A program made the position numbers and the translations under genes. Positions 28,146 through 37,187 of a DNA stretch of 64,000 bases are shown here, in pieces. This stretch comes from Gammaproteobacteria bacterium 42_54_T18 (GTDB taxonomy: Bacteria > Pseudomonadota > Gammaproteobacteria > Pseudomonadales > Ketobacteraceae), in the NCBI GenBank assembly GCA_002163245.1, contig MAAL01000194.1, positions 40,331-104,330 on the forward strand. Reading direction: 5' to 3'. Position 1 is the first letter of the stretch; every line of letters starts with the position of its first letter. Under the pieces are notes generated by a model. That model ran no database searches. It was not told the DNA's origin and worked only from the letters and a program-made list of their open reading frames with translations.

Positions 28146-30571
28146 AAAATAGATCCTTTGCCCTCTTCTGACTCTACCCATACCTTGCCACCCATAAGCT
28201 GAGCTAACTTATGGCAAACGGCCAAACCCAAACCCGTACCTCCATGTTTTCGCGTCTCAAATGATTCACCTTGTGTAAAAGGTTCGAAAATTTCCTTTAT
28301 TTTTCCCTGACGAATACCTACGCCTGAATCTTTAACAGAAAATATTAATGTATTATCGCCGTCAGATTTCACTGACAACACCACCTCACCCTTCTCTGTA
28401 AACTTAATCGCGTTAGATAAAAAATTACCTAACACCTGAGTCATTCGAAGTTTATCTGCCCGAATAGTTTCAACATCCAACATCCCAATTTCAAGCCGTA
28501 GTACAACACCTTTTTCATTGGCCCTATCAGAGAATGCAAGCATTTGAGATCGTAACATATCCAACAATAAAAATGGATATTCTTCCAACCCTAACTTTCC
28601 AGCCTCCATTTTTGAATAATCCAATATGTCATTGATGATTTCCAATAATGAATCGGCAGAATCAGACACCATTGTTAATGCCCCTTCCTGTCGGTCCGTT
28701 AAATTATCACCATTATTAAGAACACGCTTTGTAAAACCAATAATTGAATTCATTGGCGTACGAATTTCATGACTCATTATCGATAGAAATTCATTCTTTG
28801 CAGCATTTGCTCTCTCTGCCGCATCCTTGGCAAGTAACATTTGTTTCTCATTTATTCGCCTGGAGACACCAACCCCCAAAACATGGCCAACACGATCCAG
28901 CAACTGAATACTCTTACCATCACCTTCCACCTCTTCATCAAGTAGAATACAGACAAAACCAATTATTCTATCTGATTGAAGAATTGGAATAATATAGCCA
29001 CCAAAAATAGCGTCCTTATCCTCCAACAAACAAGGAATCTGCATATCATAGTAAGCACAATCTTCTGTTAACATTGCCTGCATCCATTCATTAGAAAGCG
29101 GAATCTCCTTAGGCATTGATATTCGACTAGCCACTTCGTCCATGACCATCAAAATATCAAACTTACCTTTTAAATCATCCCGCAAAAAAACAAATGATTG
29201 CCGACACTTTGACAACCAAAACACATTATCAAATAGATAAAATATTGTGCTTTTTAAATATTCAACTTGACCAGTATCTTCCAACGCTCTAGCCAATAGA
29301 TTTGACACCAATTTTTCATCGCCGACTGATTGAGACAAATCCTGCGTTACCATTCTTACCCGATCAGACAGGGTGTTGTTCATTACTTCAATTTTTTTAT
29401 TATATGTCACCACATCATCATGACGATCCCTAACTTTGGTCAACAATATTACAAACGCATTAACTAGCTCATTAATTTCTCTACTTCCAGAAATGGATAT
29501 TTCGGAATCATCCTCCAACGCCTTACTCACCTGTTTCTTCAATATGCCTAACGGCCGAGTTAACGTAAGAATAATAACCGCAGAAAATATCACACCAATC
29601 AAGACAATAAAAATTGATATAATAATTATACTATTTCTAAGAGAGTTTGCTTTCTGTTGAATATTCTTATATTCAACCTCCATGATAACACCAATAAACG
29701 ACGATTTATTTTCTCCAATAAAAATGCGCTTTATGATATGTAGGGCATCATGTATATCATCAAAATGTAAACTCTCATTTCCAGCTAGCGCATCACCCCA
29801 TACTTTGGGATGCTGAACATCAAACCCATTGTTCAAGCCAAACTCAAACCCCCACTCTAATGAATCATCCGTATGACTAAGAATACCTCCTGAAGCATTG
29901 ACCATCGCCATTTTAAAAATATCACTTTCATCCAATTGGCTTATCAACTTCTTGGCATCAACATTAATCACAACTAATCCAAAAAAATGTTTCTCATCAT
30001 CAGAACTTCGATAAATAGGAACAACAAAACGTTGTGTAGGTATCCATGGTTTTTGAATAACACCATATTCACGGTTGAGCGTAATAGGGGAAATGTACAC
30101 ATTCAGGCCTTTCAGCTTCTTCCCTTCAATAAAATATTGCTTCCCGCCTTTAAATTGTAAAGCCTCCTCTTCGACAGTAACGATGACACTTTCATTACGA
30201 TCAACACGAACCACCTCCTTACCTGATTCAACAGAGATAACCCGTATCTGTAGATAATCCTTTGTTTTTAGTATCGTACCAAACGTATGCTCGACTTCAT
30301 ATTGCCATCTATTCACATCATTTTCTGAATCAGCTTCTCCTGCTAGGGTATGAATTAACCCCTGAACTTCATCAAGCTGAGCAATAAGACGAGCATCTTT
30401 TACTATCGAATCTATTGAATACTGTATTCGATTTGACTGGCGCTCCATGCTTTCTTTTAACGTCAAAATCGCACCATCCAATAACAACTGTTTGGAAGTT
30501 ATATAGGAATACCAACCAGACACCGTCAAACCTACCAGCAATGTTAATGCAGTACTGAGAACCAATGGCAC
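28097..30571 (-). CDS. Membrane sensor histidine kinase with Cache-type input domain
   Basis: 824 codons. Order: an N-terminal membrane helix (LVLSTALTLLVGLTVSGW), a periplasmic double-Cache-like sensor (~30-290), a second helix (SIIIISIFIVLIGVIFSAVI), HAMP (~335-390), a coiled coil, a GAF-like segment (~430-580), HisKA with SHEIRTPMNSIIGF (phospho-His near residue 598) and HATPase_c with NAIKFTEKGE, DSGVGI and GGTGLGLAV. No receiver domain is fused. The start is unclear: only a GTG at 30571 is in frame, lacks a Shine-Dalgarno and cuts into the first helix; the open frame extends about 15 codons upstream with no ATG. The nearby Hpt-HD-GYP gene, transcribed divergently, may be a partner. It overlaps the Nudix gene by 49 bp. 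Confidence 0.85.
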   Translation of the reverse strand: MPLVLSTALTLLVGLTVSGWYSYITSKQLLLDGAILTLKESMERQSNRIQYSIDSIVKDARLIAQLDEVQGLIHTLAGEADSENDVNRWQYEVEHTFGTILKTKDYLQIRVISVESGKEVVRVDRNESVIVTVEEEALQFKGGKQYFIEGKKLKGLNVYISPITLNREYGVIQKPWIPTQRFVVPIYRSSDDEKHFFGLVVINVDAKKLISQLDESDIFKMAMVNASGGILSHTDDSLEWGFEFGLNNGFDVQHPKVWGDALAGNESLHFDDIHDALHIIKRIFIGENKSSFIGVIMEVEYKNIQQKANSLRNSIIIISIFIVLIGVIFSAVIILTLTRPLGILKKQVSKALEDDSEISISGSREINELVNAFVILLTKVRDRHDDVVTYNKKIEVMNNTLSDRVRMVTQDLSQSVGDEKLVSNLLARALEDTGQVEYLKSTIFYLFDNVFWLSKCRQSFVFLRDDLKGKFDILMVMDEVASRISMPKEIPLSNEWMQAMLTEDCAYYDMQIPCLLEDKDAIFGGYIIPILQSDRIIGFVCILLDEEVEGDGKSIQLLDRVGHVLGVGVSRRINEKQMLLAKDAAERANAAKNEFLSIMSHEIRTPMNSIIGFTKRVLNNGDNLTDRQEGALTMVSDSADSLLEIINDILDYSKMEAGKLGLEEYPFLLLDMLRSQMLAFSDRANEKGVVLRLEIGMLDVETIRADKLRMTQVLGNFLSNAIKFTEKGEVVLSVKSDGDNTLIFSVKDSGVGIRQGKIKEIFEPFTQGESFETRKHGGTGLGLAVCHKLAQLMGGKVWVESEEGKGSIFYFSVDLNVSGEDTSK

Positions 30572-30702
30572 AACAATAGATAATGGTTTTTGCTTTTTGA
30601 TGTTTTCACCGATATCAAACCTTCTTTATTAACTATAGCTAACAAACACACTTTCACTAGGCTTATTTTTTTGACAATTCCCCTTAACATTCAATATGTT
30701 AG

Positions 30703-30837
30703 ATACCAATCACATTGATAAACCGCGAACCCATTGGCCGCATACTAAAAGTTATTCGAGGTATCGCCGAGCAAACCAACGTGTTGGCTCTCAATGTGGC
30801 GATTGATGCTGAACATGCACAAAAAAACATCAATTAG
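30703..30837 (+). pseudogene. Methyl-accepting chemotaxis protein remnant (signalling-tip fragment)
   Basis: A 44-codon stretch between stops at 30700 and 30835 reads PIGRILKVIRGIAEQTNVLA followed by LNVAIDAEHA. This is the highly conserved hairpin tip of chemoreceptors (consensus IGxVxxVIxxIAEQTNLLALNAAIEAARA). It has no start, no sensor, no HAMP and no C-terminal helices, so it is a leftover of a lost mcp gene. The remainder of 30572-30904 carries no other coding signal; AGAGG for the next gene lies at its end. Confidence 0.8.
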
Positions 30838-30904
30838 GTCTACAATGAAGGATAAGACATGCAAACAAGGCCCGCCTATACCCTCACGCAATAAGAGGTA
30901 GTCT

Positions 30905-31666
30905 ATGAACGTCACATATAACCTTCACGATATTGACTCTGAGTTGTTGGATGACTTTATATGCTCGTTATATGAGAGCTTAGACTTATTAGAACATGAC
31001 TTAGTTGTTTTAGAGCGCGACCCTCAAAACGAAAAAGCCATCCACAGCCTATTTCGAACCGTACATACACTCAAGGGCAATGCTCGTATGTGTATGCTAG
31101 ACCCTTTATCCGACTATATGCACAGCATTGAAGATGTGATGTCAGAGGTGCGTGCACAGCGACTCACATTTACCAGCCTAATCAAAGAAGCCGTATTGCT
31201 TAGCCTGGATCAAATGCGCACAGAGTCGGAGGCAATGGTACAAAACATGGAATTACAGCTCGATGCGCTAGAGGCCGTTCAACACACCTTTGTCCGCATG
31301 CGAAATGCCAGCCCCATGGATGTAGAAATACTAGCGGCGGAGGTCATAAAGCACCTAGGGGGTGAATTTGCACAAGAACTACCCATTATTGAAAGCCAAA
31401 CGAACACTCTCCAGTATTCACAACCCCACCCTGAAAATAGCCTCAACAACGCCGAAGAGCCTTCGCCCTTAAATAACATTGATGCAGACGCGATAAAAAA
31501 GGACCTGTTATTTTTCGTGAGATCAGTCAACGAGTTGATGCTATTTGTCCCTACTGGGAAACACGCTCAAGCCATTTATTGGAGTTTTGCCTGCGGATCA
31601 ATCACTATATATCTCCTCCTATCGACGCTAAACAGCTATCCACTGCAGTATTGCTTCATGACTTAG
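30905..31666 (+). CDS. Hpt-domain protein, N-terminal part of a frameshifted Hpt-HD-GYP gene
   Basis: 253 codons as read. Residues ~5-110 form a histidine phosphotransfer domain with FRTVHTLKGNARM; His54 is the expected phospho-acceptor. After a polar linker the frame leaves the real path at an A6 run (31495-31500). With one more A the translation would continue as KKGPVIFREISQRVDAICPY, then WETRSSHLLEF, into the HD-GYP domain in the other frame. The last ~55 residues here are therefore an artefact. Predicted role of the intact protein: receive a phosphate from a histidine kinase (perhaps the one encoded divergently) and control cyclic-di-GMP hydrolysis. AGAGG precedes the ATG. Confidence 0.75.
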   Translation: MNVTYNLHDIDSELLDDFICSLYESLDLLEHDLVVLERDPQNEKAIHSLFRTVHTLKGNARMCMLDPLSDYMHSIEDVMSEVRAQRLTFTSLIKEAVLLSLDQMRTESEAMVQNMELQLDALEAVQHTFVRMRNASPMDVEILAAEVIKHLGGEFAQELPIIESQTNTLQYSQPHPENSLNNAEEPSPLNNIDADAIKKDLLFFVRSVNELMLFVPTGKHAQAIYWSFACGSITIYLLLSTLNSYPLQYCFMT

Positions 31667-32085
31667 GTATGAGTTTTATTTCTAGGGATATCATTAATAA
31701 AAATAGTAAGTTATCCCCTATTGAAGAAAAAGAAATAAAACGCCACGTGAAGGTCGGTTATGAATGGGTCAATCGCATTCCTCACTGGCAAGAAGCTGCG
31801 CTAATGATACAACAACATCACGAACGCCCTGACGGGCTTGGTTACCCTAAAAAATTAACGGGGGATCAGATATGTTCAGGCGCAAGAATACTAGCTATCG
31901 CAGACACGTTTTTTGCAATTACCAACGAACGTGCTGATCGCAGCCATAAACGTTCATTATTACGTGCCGCAAAAGAAATTAATGCTCACGCCGATACTCA
32001 GTTTGATAACAACACTGTACTTGCGTTTAACCAAATGATTAAGGACCAATATGGACGAAAACCCACTCCACAAAACCCAAACTAA
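31579..32085 (+). CDS. HD-GYP domain, C-terminal part of the frameshifted Hpt-HD-GYP gene
   Basis: The open frame starts after a TGA at 31480-31482; the nominal TTG at 31579 has no ribosome-binding site. Motifs of HD-GYP phosphodiesterases are present: LLHDLGM (the HD pair), HHERPDGLGYPKKL (the GYP signature) and ILAIADTFFAI. They degrade cyclic-di-GMP. The domain is short at the N-terminus because its first helix is encoded before the shift (REISQRVDAICPY, then WETRSSHLLEF). It is expected to be one protein with the Hpt domain encoded just before. As sequenced, the gene is broken; a homopolymer error or a recent mutation are equally possible. Confidence 0.75.
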   Translation: MEFCLRINHYISPPIDAKQLSTAVLLHDLGMSFISRDIINKNSKLSPIEEKEIKRHVKVGYEWVNRIPHWQEAALMIQQHHERPDGLGYPKKLTGDQICSGARILAIADTFFAITNERADRSHKRSLLRAAKEINAHADTQFDNNTVLAFNQMIKDQYGRKPTPQNPN

Positions 32086-32214
32086 GGTAAACCTACTTCT
32101 CAAATCAGAGCAACCTAAAGGCTAGCCCACCGCGATAAACTGTGCGACAATTCACATATTTACGGCACTAACCACATTACCAATTATGCTACGTGGAGCA
32201 ATGCAGGGACAGCG

Positions 32215-32661
32215 ATGAATACCGCACAAGCCATTAATATACTAAATGATACACCACAACTGGTTATTCTTACCCCGCCCCTACAGGGCCGCAAAGTCCC
32301 TCTTGAAGACCTTGATGGCTCCCAGCACTTCCAATTCGACCACACCGACAAACTACGTTACTTAGCCCCTTTATTGCCTGCTCAACAACAAGATATGGCA
32401 TTTACCTTCAGTGATGAACATTGGATGATTTCCTCAACAAGCAAGCACCTTCGTGTAAACAATGAACCCGTATATACCGCTATCCTTGAAGACCGTGACG
32501 TAATTCAATACGGTAAATTGCGTTGCCGGTTTCACTCTACGCCTCATCAAGCCAATCTACACATTGTGGCACCTACAAAACGAAAACGTGCTGTAGCAAT
32601 TAGTGCAGCGGCTACTATTGGCATTATTGCCGCAGCAACGTCTTTTATTGTTCTAACCTAA
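32215..32661 (+). CDS. FHA-like protein with C-terminal membrane anchor
   Basis: 148 residues. A beta-rich domain (VILTPPLQGRKVPLEDLDGS, FTFSDEHWMISSTSKHLRVN, DVIQYGKLRCRF) resembles a small FHA fold, although the usual phosphothreonine-binding GR...S...N signature is degenerate. A tail anchor follows: basic TKRKRA and one hydrophobic helix (VAISAAATIGIIAAATSFIVL) at the very C-terminus. It is therefore likely an inner-membrane protein with its domain in the cytoplasm. The function is unknown. It stands alone, 130 bp after the HD-GYP gene, and is closed by a strong terminator. Confidence 0.6.
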   Translation: MNTAQAINILNDTPQLVILTPPLQGRKVPLEDLDGSQHFQFDHTDKLRYLAPLLPAQQQDMAFTFSDEHWMISSTSKHLRVNNEPVYTAILEDRDVIQYGKLRCRFHSTPHQANLHIVAPTKRKRAVAISAAATIGIIAAATSFIVLT

Positions 32662-32678
32662 GCACTTAGGTTAGAACA

Positions 32679-32732
32679 AATTTCAGTTAAAAAAATACCC
32701 GCCATATAGCGGGTATTTTTTTAACTGAAATT
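32679..32732. terminator. Long perfect bidirectional terminator
   Basis: 24-bp perfect arms (32679-32702 and 32709-32732) around a 6-base loop carry A7 and T7 tracts within the stem and a CCCGC/GCGGG tip. It lies between the convergent FHA-like and ABC-F genes. Confidence 0.9.
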
Positions 32733-32737
32733 AACGA

Positions 32738-34324
32738 TTAGCTATTTTGACTTGCTAAATACTCATCATAATTACCATGAAAATCAACAATACCTGTTGG
32801 TGTTACCTCGATAATACGCGTCGCCAGTGACGATACAAACTCACGATCATGGCTCACAAACATTAACGTACCGGGGTAATTTTCCAAAGCCAAGTTTAAC
32901 GCTTCGATTGATTCCATATCCATATGGTTGGTTGGCTCATCCATCATCAAAACATTCGGGCGCTGCAACATAATTTTACCGAACAACATACGGCCCTGCT
33001 CGCCACCAGAAATGATTTTCACGGACTTATCAATATCATTTTGAGAGAACAACAAACGCCCAAGGGTGCCACGAATAACCTGCTCATCGTCTTCCTCTTG
33101 CCCCCATTGCGCCATCCATTCGATTAACGGCAAATCTTCTTCAAAATCAGCAGCATGATCCTGGGCATAATAGCCAATTTCTGTATTTTCAGACCATTTG
33201 ATACTACCTGCTGTTGGCTCAAGATCCTGTACCAAACAACGTAATAATGTGGTTTTTCCTACGCCGTTAGCACCAATGATGGCAACCCGCTCTCCCACTT
33301 CCACCATAAGGTTTAAGCCAGAAAACAACGCCTCATCGTAGCTTTTCCCTAAGTCTTCTACTGCAACAGCCTGTCGATGCAGCTTCTTATCCTGTTCAAA
33401 GCGGATAAAAGGGCTCTTTCGACTTGAAGGTTTAACATCAGTCAGCTTAATCTTATCAATACGTTTAGCTCTGGAGGTAGCTTGTTTCGACTTCGATGCA
33501 TTGGCAGAAAAGCGGCTCACAAAGGACTTTAACTCGGCAATTTGTGCTTTTTTCTTTGCATTATCCGCCTGCAGTTGCTCAGCAGCCTGAGTAGCTGCCG
33601 TCATATACTCATCATACGAACCAGGAAACATACGAATCTCTCCGTAATCCAAGTCCGCCATATGCGTGCAAACACTGTTTAGGAAATGGCGATCATGCGA
33701 AATGATGATCATCGTACAATTGCGCTCGTTTAACACCGTTTCCAACCAACGAATAGTGCTGATATCCAAGTTGTTTGTTGGCTCATCAAGTAACATGATA
33801 TCGGGATCGGAGAACAACACCTGTGCTAGCAATACTCGTAATTTCCAACCCGGCGCAACCTCGCTCATCAGACCGTAATGCTGATCCACGGGAATACCTA
33901 CACCTAACAATAACTCACCGGCACGGGCCTCTGCACTGTAACCATCCATTTCGGCGAACTCTCCTTCCAAATCTGCCGCACGCAGACCATCTGCCTCCGT
34001 CATATCTGGATTAGCATAAATCGCATCACGCTCTGATTTAACCGCCCATAGATCCTCATGCCCCATAATCACAGTATCAATTACGGCATACGCTTCAAAA
34101 GCAAACTGGTCCTGCTTCAACTTACCAATACGTTCATTTGGATCTTTAGAGACATTTCCAGATGATGCCTCCAAATCAGCGCCCAATATCTTCATAAAGG
34201 TCGATTTACCACAGCCATTGGCACCAATCAGGCCATAACGGTTTCCATTACCGAACTTAACTGAGACATTTTCAAATAGCGGCTTAGCGCCGAATTGCAT
34301 AGTGATATTCGCGGTAGTAAGCAA
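32738..34324 (-). CDS. ybiT: ABC-F ATPase, YbiT-type
   Basis: ABC-F proteins are soluble tandem ATPases that act on the ribosome. Two ATP-binding cassettes are visible: [12 protein letters not shown] with [10 protein letters not shown], and [12 protein letters not shown] with [12 protein letters not shown] and [10 protein letters not shown]. Between them is a charged linker ([34 protein letters not shown]). The N-terminus [20 protein letters not shown] aligns, from memory, with E. coli YbiT (about 530 aa), which argues for TTG at 34324 (528 residues) rather than the in-frame GTG at 34411. The Shine-Dalgarno there is weak (GGAA). It is convergent with the FHA-like gene. Confidence 0.88.
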   Translation of the reverse strand: MLTTANITMQFGAKPLFENVSVKFGNGNRYGLIGANGCGKSTFMKILGADLEASSGNVSKDPNERIGKLKQDQFAFEAYAVIDTVIMGHEDLWAVKSERDAIYANPDMTEADGLRAADLEGEFAEMDGYSAEARAGELLLGVGIPVDQHYGLMSEVAPGWKLRVLLAQVLFSDPDIMLLDEPTNNLDISTIRWLETVLNERNCTMIIISHDRHFLNSVCTHMADLDYGEIRMFPGSYDEYMTAATQAAEQLQADNAKKKAQIAELKSFVSRFSANASKSKQATSRAKRIDKIKLTDVKPSSRKSPFIRFEQDKKLHRQAVAVEDLGKSYDEALFSGLNLMVEVGERVAIIGANGVGKTTLLRCLVQDLEPTAGSIKWSENTEIGYYAQDHAADFEEDLPLIEWMAQWGQEEDDEQVIRGTLGRLLFSQNDIDKSVKIISGGEQGRMLFGKIMLQRPNVLMMDEPTNHMDMESIEALNLALENYPGTLMFVSHDREFVSSLATRIIEVTPTGIVDFHGNYDEYLASQNS

Positions 34325-34559
34325 TGTAGTATTCCGAATTAAATTAGCTAAAACACCGCGTTCACAGTCAAAATAGGGAGGCGGCAAAAGGTGGCGCGCA
34401 TTATGCCACACAATACACGCGAGGCGAAATCAAGGGAAGCAAGCCAACGGGGAGGAAATCACTTATTTGTTAAGGTTAACGTAGGCAGGTATAGGTAATA
34501 ATGCTTTTGTACCAACCGCTAACACCAAACCTGAATAAACTGCCGATCTTATTTTCAGA

Positions 34560-35627
34560 CTAAAATAAACTCCAACCACTATCTTCCTCTGCACTTGCGT
34601 CCTTTCTTGATAACTCTGAAAGAGCCAAAATTTGCGATTGCAGTTGGTTTAGCTCTTCTTTTCGTTCCTTCGCTAATTGTTTCCAAATTGCATTTTGTTG
34701 GTCGCCATCCATTTCTTTGCCTTTAAACTGAGCCACTTCTGTTTGCAGTGCCTTAATTTCGGCTTTTAGTGTTGTTTGGGCTGATGAAGATAATAACTGC
34801 AATTTTCGCACTTGATTATCTTGTTTTTGAATGGTTGCTTCTAACATTGCTTGTTTTTGTTCTGCATTATGTTTTAACCCATCGATATTGGATTCTAATC
34901 CAGCAATCTTAACGTTGGCTAATTGCAGTTCACTTAAGAGCCCTTCGTATTTTTTCTCTTTTGCTTCAAGGCTTAACTCCAACGTATCAACCTCAGCTAT
35001 TGCATTATGATACTGTGTTTCAAAATTAGCCGTTTCCACACTTGTTTTCACCACCAAAACCAACAGAACAATAGCGGCAATAGAGATCATATTCCCCCAA
35101 GAGAAAAAATGTACCCAAGAGTGCTGCTTACCGCTATCCGGTGCCCCTTGAGCGCTATCGTTTTTTTCACCTCCAATTATTTCTTCGTCATATCGAGCAT
35201 TCGAAAAACCTTCAGATGTAACATCCTTAATATCATCTGTTTTTTTCAGCGACCCAATCAAAGGTAATTGATACAAACTTTTTGCAGTACTTGTAAACGA
35301 ATGTGACATTGCTTTAAGCGCTTCTCGCTCTGCAAGAATAATGTCTTTTAACGTTTCAGCATTTTGCTTTGCATCCCCTGCCACCTTGTCTTGCATAACA
35401 GAAACAACACTAGTAATAAGGTTCTGCTGACTAGCAGATAGTCGTCCAAAGGTGCCGTGTTTTTTTACTTGTGAGTGGCGAAGCATCTCATCGATGGTAC
35501 TCTCATTTGAATCACCGCCATTCGAACGATTGTTACTTCTCTCACCGCCCTCTATTGCATGACTTATCCATTGATCGACTTTTGAAACCGTTAATCCCTG
35601 TCTTACAGACAATTCTTTTGATCCCAC
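34560..35627 (-). CDS. Single-pass membrane coiled-coil protein, unknown function
   Basis: GTG 35627 was chosen because AAGGGG lies nine bases upstream; it gives about 355 residues. The N-terminal part starts SVRQGLTVSKVDQWI, like a small DNA- or protein-binding motif, then continues polar and Asn/Ser-rich. One membrane helix (MISIAAIVLLVLVVKTSV) lies near the middle. The C-terminal ~150 residues are a long coiled coil (VDTLELSLEAKEKKYEGLLS onward, heptad Leu/Ala) and end in Asp/Glu plus GWSLF. It is likely an inner-membrane protein with a coiled-coil domain on one side. I do not recognise the family; an envelope or cell-division scaffold is possible but unproven. Confidence 0.65.
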   Translation of the reverse strand: MGSKELSVRQGLTVSKVDQWISHAIEGGERSNNRSNGGDSNESTIDEMLRHSQVKKHGTFGRLSASQQNLITSVVSVMQDKVAGDAKQNAETLKDIILAEREALKAMSHSFTSTAKSLYQLPLIGSLKKTDDIKDVTSEGFSNARYDEEIIGGEKNDSAQGAPDSGKQHSWVHFFSWGNMISIAAIVLLVLVVKTSVETANFETQYHNAIAEVDTLELSLEAKEKKYEGLLSELQLANVKIAGLESNIDGLKHNAEQKQAMLEATIQKQDNQVRKLQLLSSSAQTTLKAEIKALQTEVAQFKGKEMDGDQQNAIWKQLAKERKEELNQLQSQILALSELSRKDASAEEDSGWSLF

Positions 35628-35794
35628 AACACAACCCCTTATCACTATAGACACGTATCCTGCGCATAGTACTACTGCCACCTAGGTTGTAAAAGCAATG
35701 AATTGTCTTTCCTTATGAAATGTTAAGCACTCGAAAAAACACAAAACAGATTAGAACACTAATTGTGCAAACCATTGCTATTCAGAAACGATGT

Positions 35795-36151
35795 TTAACC
35801 ATTACTATCTTGACGACTCTCTACATCTAAATACCCCCGCTCCACAGCAACTTCCACTGCCTGTACTCCACTCAACAACTCTTCATACATCTCTCGTGAT
35901 CTAATCAATTTTGTCATTTGTTGCTTAGAGGGAAGAGAATCACCAACTTCATTAGCCAAATCATACATCTCCTTTAAATATGCAGCTCTCGCTCTCGCTC
36001 TCGCTCTCGCAACAAGCTGCAATATTGGCTGTAACTCCTCTACATTAAGAGCTGAAATACTAGGGTTAATGATATCGTAATTGATATCGCCAATCGTTTT
36101 TGACAGCTCTAGCAACAATCGATTTCTATCTATACTCATAGGGCATCTCAA
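35795..36151 (-). CDS. Small helical protein with Arg-Ala repeat
   Basis: 118 codons from ATG 36151, or 114 from ATG 36139; neither start is well marked. It is mostly helical, with no signal peptide. A tandem hexanucleotide, GCTCTC four times at 35985-36008, codes for an RARARARA run in the middle, followed by AAYLKEMYDLANEVGDSLPS and an acidic C-terminus. It is not recognised. It lies between the membrane coiled-coil gene and a peroxiredoxin gene, all on the minus strand but with gaps over 110 bp, so is probably transcribed alone. Confidence 0.6.
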   Translation of the reverse strand: MRCPMSIDRNRLLLELSKTIGDINYDIINPSISALNVEELQPILQLVARARARARAAYLKEMYDLANEVGDSLPSKQQMTKLIRSREMYEELLSGVQAVEVAVERGYLDVESRQDSNG

Positions 36152-36267
36152 TATCTAATATTTATTGATATAACCTTATAGGTATAGACAAAAATCACGT
36201 AATTGACGAATTTACACTACTTCACTCAACTCTCATCTTCTTAGCCTGCATACGTAACGTATTTTGC

Positions 36268-37008
36268 TTAACCCATCTCACCCAACCAGTGCTCCAACTC
36301 ATCTGCACCACCAATACTCTCACCATTAACAAACACCTGAGGTGTTGTTCCGGCACCACTAACCGCGACTAATGAGCTGTAACTGACACCATTTACACCC
36401 AACTGAATCTCTTCATAACCCAAGCCTTTACTCGAAAGCACCTGTTTTGCACGACTACAATGAGAACAGCCAGCCTTGCTAAACAACGTTATCCTAGGGG
36501 GCTGAATGGCATTTGGTGCCACATGTTGCAGCATAGTATCAGCATCGGAGACTTGAAACGGGTCACCTGGAACATCTGGTTCGATAAACATTTTTTCTAT
36601 CACCCCGTCATTCACAAGCATACTATAACGCCAGCTACGATCACCAAAACCTAGATCATTTTTGTTGACCAACATGCCCATTCCTTCAGAAAACGCTCCG
36701 TTACCATCCGGTATAAAACGGATGTTGGCAGCATCTTGATTCTCTTTCCACGCATCCATAACAAATGCATCATTAACACTTAAACAAATAATGTCATCGA
36801 TACCATGCTCACGAAATACCGCAGACAATTCGTTATAGCGGGGAAGGTGAGTGGATGAGCATGTTGGTGTAAACGCTCCTGGCAAAGCAAATACAATCAC
36901 TTTTTTTTGAGCGAAGATGGTTTCCGTAGAAACATCTAACCAATCATTATTCTCACGAGTATGAAAAACAACAGCAGGTACAGCTTGGCCTTCTTTATTC
37001 TCTAACAT
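36268..37008 (-). CDS. Hybrid peroxiredoxin-glutaredoxin
   Basis: Fusion of an atypical 2-Cys/Prx5-type peroxiredoxin and a glutaredoxin in 246 residues, about the normal size of the hybrid family known from Haemophilus and other gammaproteobacteria. The peroxidatic Cys50 sits in PGAFTPTCSSTHLPRY. The C-terminal glutaredoxin has the active site CSHC in LFSKAGCSHCSRAKQVL, with the cis-Pro TTPQVF and GGADEL. It reduces H2O2 and organic peroxides using glutathione. It stands alone with non-coding DNA upstream (37009-37187), where an OxyR site might lie, but I could not identify one. Confidence 0.9.
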   Translation of the reverse strand: MLENKEGQAVPAVVFHTRENNDWLDVSTETIFAQKKVIVFALPGAFTPTCSSTHLPRYNELSAVFREHGIDDIICLSVNDAFVMDAWKENQDAANIRFIPDGNGAFSEGMGMLVNKNDLGFGDRSWRYSMLVNDGVIEKMFIEPDVPGDPFQVSDADTMLQHVAPNAIQPPRITLFSKAGCSHCSRAKQVLSSKGLGYEEIQLGVNGVSYSSLVAVSGAGTTPQVFVNGESIGGADELEHWLGEMG

Positions 37009-37187
37009 TGGATAATCCTCAAGGGTTACTACACATTATGTTGCTATCAAAGGCCGTCTTACCAGAGATAGTGTTAGCACGGCCCTAACCGCGATTCATA
37101 AGTAGTATGCAGCACCCTCAAGAATAGTTAAAATCATTCTTATTTATCTTATTGATAGATTTTACCAATAAAAAAATATCAATAAAC

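Noticed and set aside
35985..36008. Frame-shifting contingency repeat
   Set aside because: The unit is six bases, so copy changes cannot shift the frame.
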